A stretch of 64,000 nucleotides of DNA, taken from contig LATX02000193.1 in the NCBI GenBank assembly GCA_001466705.2, positions 496,001 through 560,000 on the forward strand, read 5' to 3'. The notes under the pieces were generated by a model, which did no database searches, had not been told where the DNA came from, and worked only from the letters and a program-made list of their open reading frames with translations. Shown here in pieces: positions 58,980-64,000 of this stretch. This stretch comes from Moniliophthora roreri. Lineage: Eukaryota; Basidiomycota; Agaricomycetes; Agaricales; Marasmiaceae. Both the position numbers and the translations under genes were made by a program. Numbering within the stretch: position 1 is the stretch's first letter; the number at the start of each line of letters is the position of its first letter.

Positions 58980-61668
58980 TCATTCCATTTTCCACGCCCA
59001 ACTCGGACCTTTGAAAATAGACCAGCCACAATCAGTCAATAGCAAAGATGTAGCAAGGGAAGGTCACACCTATAGGATCCCCAGACTCATGTGCAGCACC
59101 GGTCCACATCCCCACAACACCCATCATAGATCCTATTCCCCCCACTTGAATGCCTTCCATCACCCACTCATCATGATCAGGTGATGAAGCATCGCTTGTA
59201 ATCTCCATCTCAATCGTGAGCGTGAATAAACAAACACAAAACCCGGGAAGGAACATACCAAAGTCCATCGCACAGCTCGATCTCCAATCATCCTTACCGT
59301 GCCTCTACACCGCCTTTGAGCATGTTCATCTACATCACTCCCAACGTATTCTCCTGCTACGTGGATAATGGGGAGCGCGTATACGAGCGGATCGTAAGCC
59401 GGTTGAGAATCCTCCAATCCCAACATCAAGTCTGCTAAACTCTCGTCTGAATCTGAATCCAGATCGACATCCGACTCAGCCTTGGCTTTCCCTTTCCCTT
59501 TAGTATCTGATTTAGACGCTCTGTTGTTGGCCAACTCGGCTAACATTGTAGTAGTATCGCCATCTGTTGCTGTCGTTGATATTGGTGACATGAGTCCTTG
59601 GGCGCTAGCAGAGGAGGTAGATGGCGGTGCACGTGCGTAAGACACCTGAGGAGATCTTGAACTAGAAGCTGCCGATGGCGATCCTGGTGCTTCGGGTGGC
59701 GGGAGAGCCGGTGGAGGTGGTACACGCGAGTAGCCTGTCACTCGGATTTGCATTGGAAACACCCGTATTGTTTCTTGTATATCCGGATTGAGCCGCGAAT
59801 GAGAAATGTCATAGGCTGAAAGCTATAAACAGAACTCTGAACAGAGATTTGAGGTAGCGAGTGACGGACATACGTTATGAACTGAGAGATGTGGAGTCGT
59901 TAGCTAAGTACGGAGTATCATATTTGGGGCATGATACTCACACAACAGGTCTCGATAATCCATCCAGGACACGGCACGCCTAAGATGGCATGAGTAAACT
60001 CCCGAAGAAGTACAAGCTTGCACTTACATCCATTTACCAGCTGCCCCAGCCCAATCCCAGCCATCAACCTCCCCCTGTTCCTTAGAGCATCCATTTACCT
60101 TTGGCTGGTTTTCTTCTTCTTCCCCTTCCGGCACAGGCTCCGGTTTAACCCATCCATGTTCACTCTTCACACCATCTGCATTCCAGAATCCAGGTGCTCC
60201 GCCCATTCTCAGCCCGTCCAAATTTCGTGCTCTCTCCAAAATCACCCGAGTACTGTCCAAAGCCTCCATACTTGTAAACCAAGGCCAGAGAGGTTCATGG
60301 TCAAATTTGTGGCCATATCTTTCGCGTAAGTTTTCCTCGACGACCATACGCGCTGCCGAAAGGAACGCGTAGTCCGGGCGGAGAAGATGCGGCTGGGCAG
60401 GGTAGATAGGGACGTCCAATTCGGGGGGAACTTGAACCTCTAGACTGGAGGCACCACTCTCGTCCTCATCTTCTGAGGCGGTTTCAATCACAACCCCTTC
60501 GATGAGATGACTGTTGCTCTCCGTATCGTCGTCATCGTCATCTTCAGGGTCGTAATCGCCGTCCACTTCATCCTCGTCCTCATCCCCGGCTGCAAGGATG
60601 AGACTATGTCCTGTGAAGAACGCATCGCTCAAGTTGCTGATGACGTGTCGAATAAAAGTATTTGCGTCACTCGACACCGCCGGCTTGGTAAACTTGCCAA
60701 ACGGAAGGTACGGGCCCCAACATCTGTCCGCGGAAAGGTAGCGAAGGTTGTAGACTCTGTGGCGGGCGAGGACACGAGCCAGAGAGCGCTGCTTGGCCGC
60801 TGAGGGTGACGATGGAAATTCCTCTTCATTACTGTCCTGGTGCTTCCGTCTGGAAGTACTACGGAGGTTGTAGTGATGTTCGTTCTCCGATTGGTCTGAA
60901 TCCTCCTCCTCTTCACCGCCGTCGGAAGGACGGGCTTGAAATCCAGTTTGGAGGAGAAGGTGATGAAAAGCTCTTCCCGCCTTCGTATTTTCCCATTGTG
61001 CGTGTCTTATGATTCGTTCGTTCTTGTCGGGTTCTTCGAGAGGTCGACCAATGAGACGGTGCATCAGAGCATCGGGGTACCCATCAGCGAGTAGATGCGA
61101 TATCCATGAGGCATTGGATGATTCGGTTTCGAGATTAAGTGAAGGGGGTATACAAGCATCTCGGCGGCTAGTGGAAGTCGAGCCAACTTCGAACTGGTCA
61201 TCGGTAGGTGAATGTAACGGGGAAGTAGTGATACTAGACAAAAGAGCATTAAAGCTCTGCTCAAGATAGGCAGGCTGTAGGAATAGTAAGCCTCTACAGT
61301 ATAGATTGGAGTGAATCGCAACGTACCTCGAGTGATGCAGACCCATCACCCTGAAATAATCTGACAGCGCGTACCCTGTCCTGATACTGGGTCCTCCAAT
61401 CAAACTTATCGTCCAGTAGTTCCTCCTCTGGAACTGGAGTTTTCAAAGCTTTCAGAACTGGCCGAGGGTCGTCAAATGTGGTTAGATAAATCTCTCGCCA
61501 GAGATGGTTGTCTGAGGAATCATAAACGAGATCCCTAAAGTACCGGCAAGTTCGTGACAACGAAGCTATGGATGAGGGCGACTCGAGAAGAGCACATACA
61601 ACAACGATGTGCTCTACAAGCTCCGTCGGCAGTGAGAATATCGAATTTCGAGGATTCTGGGTGGACAT
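58980..61668 (-). CDS. F-box protein with large acidic middle region
   Basis: Seven minus-strand exons: 61327-61668, 60028-61274, 59942-59979, 59874-59881 (8 nt), 59259-59822, 59070-59208 and 58980-59008, about 788 residues. The N-terminus holds an F-box (SLPTELVEHIVVVCALL...LSRTCRYFRDLV...LWREIYL), implying SCF ubiquitin-ligase substrate recruitment. The middle contains acidic stretches (DPEDDDDDDTESN near 60530). The C-terminal domain has WMRAVSWMDYRDLL, then across the 8-nt exon HNLSAYDISHS, and RVTGYSRVP; it ends in GPSWAWKME, recovered only after the 61-nt intron 59009-59069. All phases agree. The C-terminal pattern is shared with a conserved fungal F-box family; the substrate is unknown. 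Confidence 0.8.
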
Positions 61669-61800
61669 TGTGGAGGTACAGCGTGAGAAGTGCTGCGAGA
61701 GCCTGGGTCCTCTTTTCACTCCGATGACCTCGAAGGGTAAATATACAGTAAGTGGACATCTATTGCTATTTCTGAGGGGGTACTGGAGCCAGCAGGTATA

Positions 61801-62353
61801 ATGGCACCCAAGAAGGCTTGGAGACCGGCAGAGGATGCAATACTACCAATGACAAACGATTACATGCAACAAATCGTTCGAAGAGAGAAGACATGAATTT
61901 CGTCGGTACATGATATCCGCAAAGCGCAATTGGTTCTATCTCACTTCTCTTCGTTCTGCCATCATGTATATTTGCGAGATTGATCCCGCGAGGACGCGTT
62001 ATTTAGGAGATGAGCCACTTCCAGAAGATGGTCTAGGAAATGCAGAATACAACGCGGACTGGGACAGATACGACTACGCGTCCAGAATACGGAGTGTGCG
62101 GAAGTTGACTGTTCCAATTAATCTGATGACGATGATGGAACGGTATGGCATGAAATGTGCACCTAGAGGTCTTGTGTACGTCCCATCGTCGATGCTTTAA
62201 GATGTGGTAGCACATGAGCAAACGCTTCTCTGGAGCACTGGAGAAGAGGGGTTGACGACGGCTGATCGGGGAAGTGACAGGCCGGTTTGGCTTGGGAAGA
62301 GGAGGGTCGAGGACATATCGAATGAGGTACCGGAGAAGCAGAGGAAGCTATAA
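61801..62353 (+). pseudogene. Disrupted hypothetical gene
   Basis: An ATG at 61801 starts a frame reading MAPKKAWRPAED, which shifts by one base near 61890 into a second frame (HEFRRYMISAKRNW) that runs to a TAA at 62198-62200. The same frame then continues for 50 more codons (DVVAHEQTLLWSTGEEGL) to a second TAA at 62351-62353. The amino-acid character on both sides of each break suggests one former protein of about 180 residues. The frameshift could instead be a missed short intron. Confidence 0.45.
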
Positions 62354-62606
62354 CACGAACATGTGCGCGCTTTCCCTTCAGTGAACCCTGAACTGGATTA
62401 TACCGTATTCACAGATATTTGCTAATGCTCAGCATAAATAGAATGTACAGTTTATGTTATAGCATGCTCGCAGCTTGTACCATCCTGTACTTCCCTGTCT
62501 TTCTCATGTATGTTCATCCGTTGTGGGAACACCGTCAGTATCTTCTTGACTTTTTGCGTGAATTTCAAATTAAATAAGGTTTGTTTCTATCCGGTTGTGA
62601 ACCACC

Positions 62607-64000
62607 ATGTCTCAGGCTCCTAGCAAAGAAGAAGCAAGGCTAAGGCTCGCAGAAAGACTCAAGGACGAAGGGAACGCGTTGTTTAGCAAGCAAAAATATG
62701 GGCCCGCGAGCAAAAAGTACACTGAAGCCATCGCTATTGACAATTCCAACCCCATTCTGTACGCTAACCGCTCAGCATGCCGATTGAGCTTGAAGCAGTA
62801 AGTTTTCTACCTCAAACTCACCTGGCACAGCCTCACAGAATACTTTCTTAAGATATCTCGATGCGGTGGCGGACGCAACGAGGGTGCGTGGTGCTGGCCT
62901 GAACCTTTGTCAAGATCACTGACAGATCAGTAGGCTGTCGAGCTCAATCCGATGTATGCCAAAGCATACGCTAGAGTTGCTACAGCGCGGGATGTGCGTA
63001 TTCATGTCTGATTCTAGCTACTTCATGACTGCTAAACATGGTAATCAGGCCCTGGGACAACCTTCGCTCAGCAAGGTGGCATGGCAGAAAGCTCTTGACG
63101 CTCTTCCTTCCGAAAACCTGACCGAGGCGGAAATGAAACAGAAGAAACAGTATGAGGATGGGCTTGCCGCTGCCCTGAAAGCCACTAAAGAGGAAGAAAC
63201 CAACGATCGGCAACACGTATCCAGGATGAAGGTTCCCCCAAAGGATGCAACACCATGGATGTGCGGTATGGAAATGTTACCTCAATTGCGACGTGAAGAG
63301 AACTACCACAGCAGTGTGCGTGGACTGTGTCTTTCACAGATGCGTGTCTTATGAACATTTTGGCAGGCATGGCTTATCGCGCAGGCCTATCACGAATTCC
63401 AGAGGGGGACCCAGATGATGATGGAAATCTATACCTATGGCGATAACATGGTCAACTTGAATCTGGGCGCTCTGGAAACAATCTCAAACGCAATGTTGTA
63501 CGACACGAGAGTATTCCATGTTCCGAGTCCTTCTTGGCTACCAAAGTTCAACCAGCAAGGTATGTCAGCAGTGCTTCTCATGGAATACTGAGTCAATGCC
63601 TCATTAGTGGTCGCGGAAAGCCAAATTCGAAACGCTTGGACAACCGCTGGACCAGACAAGGTCTTCCAAGAAGCAGAGAATCGACTGTTGCAAGAGGGCT
63701 GGGATAATGTTCGACCTGCGTTGAGTACCACCGTACGGTAAGGTGTACTTGACCTCTCAATGAGCTCGAACACTGATACAAGTCGTGGCAGTTGCTGGAT
63801 CTTACGTGCATTGTTGGAAGGTGGGCTTCGGTCAAATCATGTGTCTGAAGTTGAATACTTGGGTCGAGTGATCGAAGTCATCGAGTGGGGTCGAAAAGTA
63901 TGGAAAGATGTCGACTTCAGCTCCCGTGGTGCTATTTTCCGCGACACGTTCCTGCGTGGCGTCAAGAAGTTGCATATGGAAGCGTTGACGGAGGTTGGTA
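62607..64000 (+). CDS. TPR-containing protein, 3' end outside window
   Basis: The start ATG at 62607 opens a TPR co-chaperone-type unit: DEGNALFSKQKYGPASKKYTEAI, NPILYANRSACRLSLKQ, then across two introns YLDAVADATR and AVELNPMYAKAYARVATAR. Introns (about 62798-62853, 62885-62934, 62995-63048, 63315-63366, 63560-63606, 63737-63784) have canonical ends and keep phase. The region after the TPRs (PWMCGMEM, then AWLIAQAYHEFQRG) is less familiar. TPR modules of this SGT/STI1-like type bind chaperone or other C-terminal peptides; the specific partner is unknown. Confidence 0.75.

Overview
The window looks like nuclear DNA of a mushroom-forming basidiomycete (Agaricomycetes). Genes are intron-rich with phase-variable introns of mostly 45-70 nt (GT-AG, a few GC-AG). 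The gene content is typical of that group: a NACHT-type NLR, TKL-like kinases with an HGDLRG catalytic loop, a mushroom G-domain GTPase, a hydrophobin-like protein, an extracellular cupredoxin and a HAM1-like protein. Coordinates and joins below come from reading splice signals and checking phase by hand. No alignment or transcript evidence was available.

Layout. 1-2563 is the 3' end of a decayed Ty1/copia element with its 3' LTR. 2564-22860 is a repeat-rich, gene-poor block. It holds five diverged copies (A-E) of an unrecognised spliced unit, a NACHT/NLR pseudogene whose last exon carries a solo LTR with a perfect 5-bp target duplication, a Tourist-like MITE, a four-TM protein gene and two small hypothetical genes. 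A single N at 14516 sits exactly where two repeat types meet.

22960-43050 is the most interesting part: four related multi-exon signalling genes built from exchangeable modules. The first is PH + CH-like + helical linker + TKL kinase. The second and fourth share a basidiomycete N-terminal domain of unknown function (here the GHG domain, after its GHG-x-x-LW-PEP motif), joined through a conserved small linker exon to the same helical linker and kinase. The third has the GHG domain and linker exon but carries a P-loop GTPase instead of the kinase. Inside the GTPase gene, 37132-38596 resolves into 24 consecutive short introns separated by 23 microexons, 22 of exactly 3 nt and one of 6 nt, all phase 0. 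I regard this as the standout observation of the window. The fourth gene seems to have exonised an intron that its paralogues still splice. A hydrophobin-like gene, a small hypothetical gene and a decayed prolidase fragment lie among these genes.

43870-64000 is ordinary gene-dense sequence: HAM1-like lipid-binding-type protein, RRM-like protein, hypothetical protein, a TA-flanked MITE, a secreted protein, a TmpA-like membrane oxidoreductase, a cupredoxin-TM protein, an F-box protein with an 8-nt microexon, a frameshifted pseudogene, and the 5' part of a TPR protein running off the window. The kinase/GTPase/NLR content suggests a fast-evolving signalling or non-self-recognition cluster. That function is inference; the shared modules and joints are read directly from the sequence.
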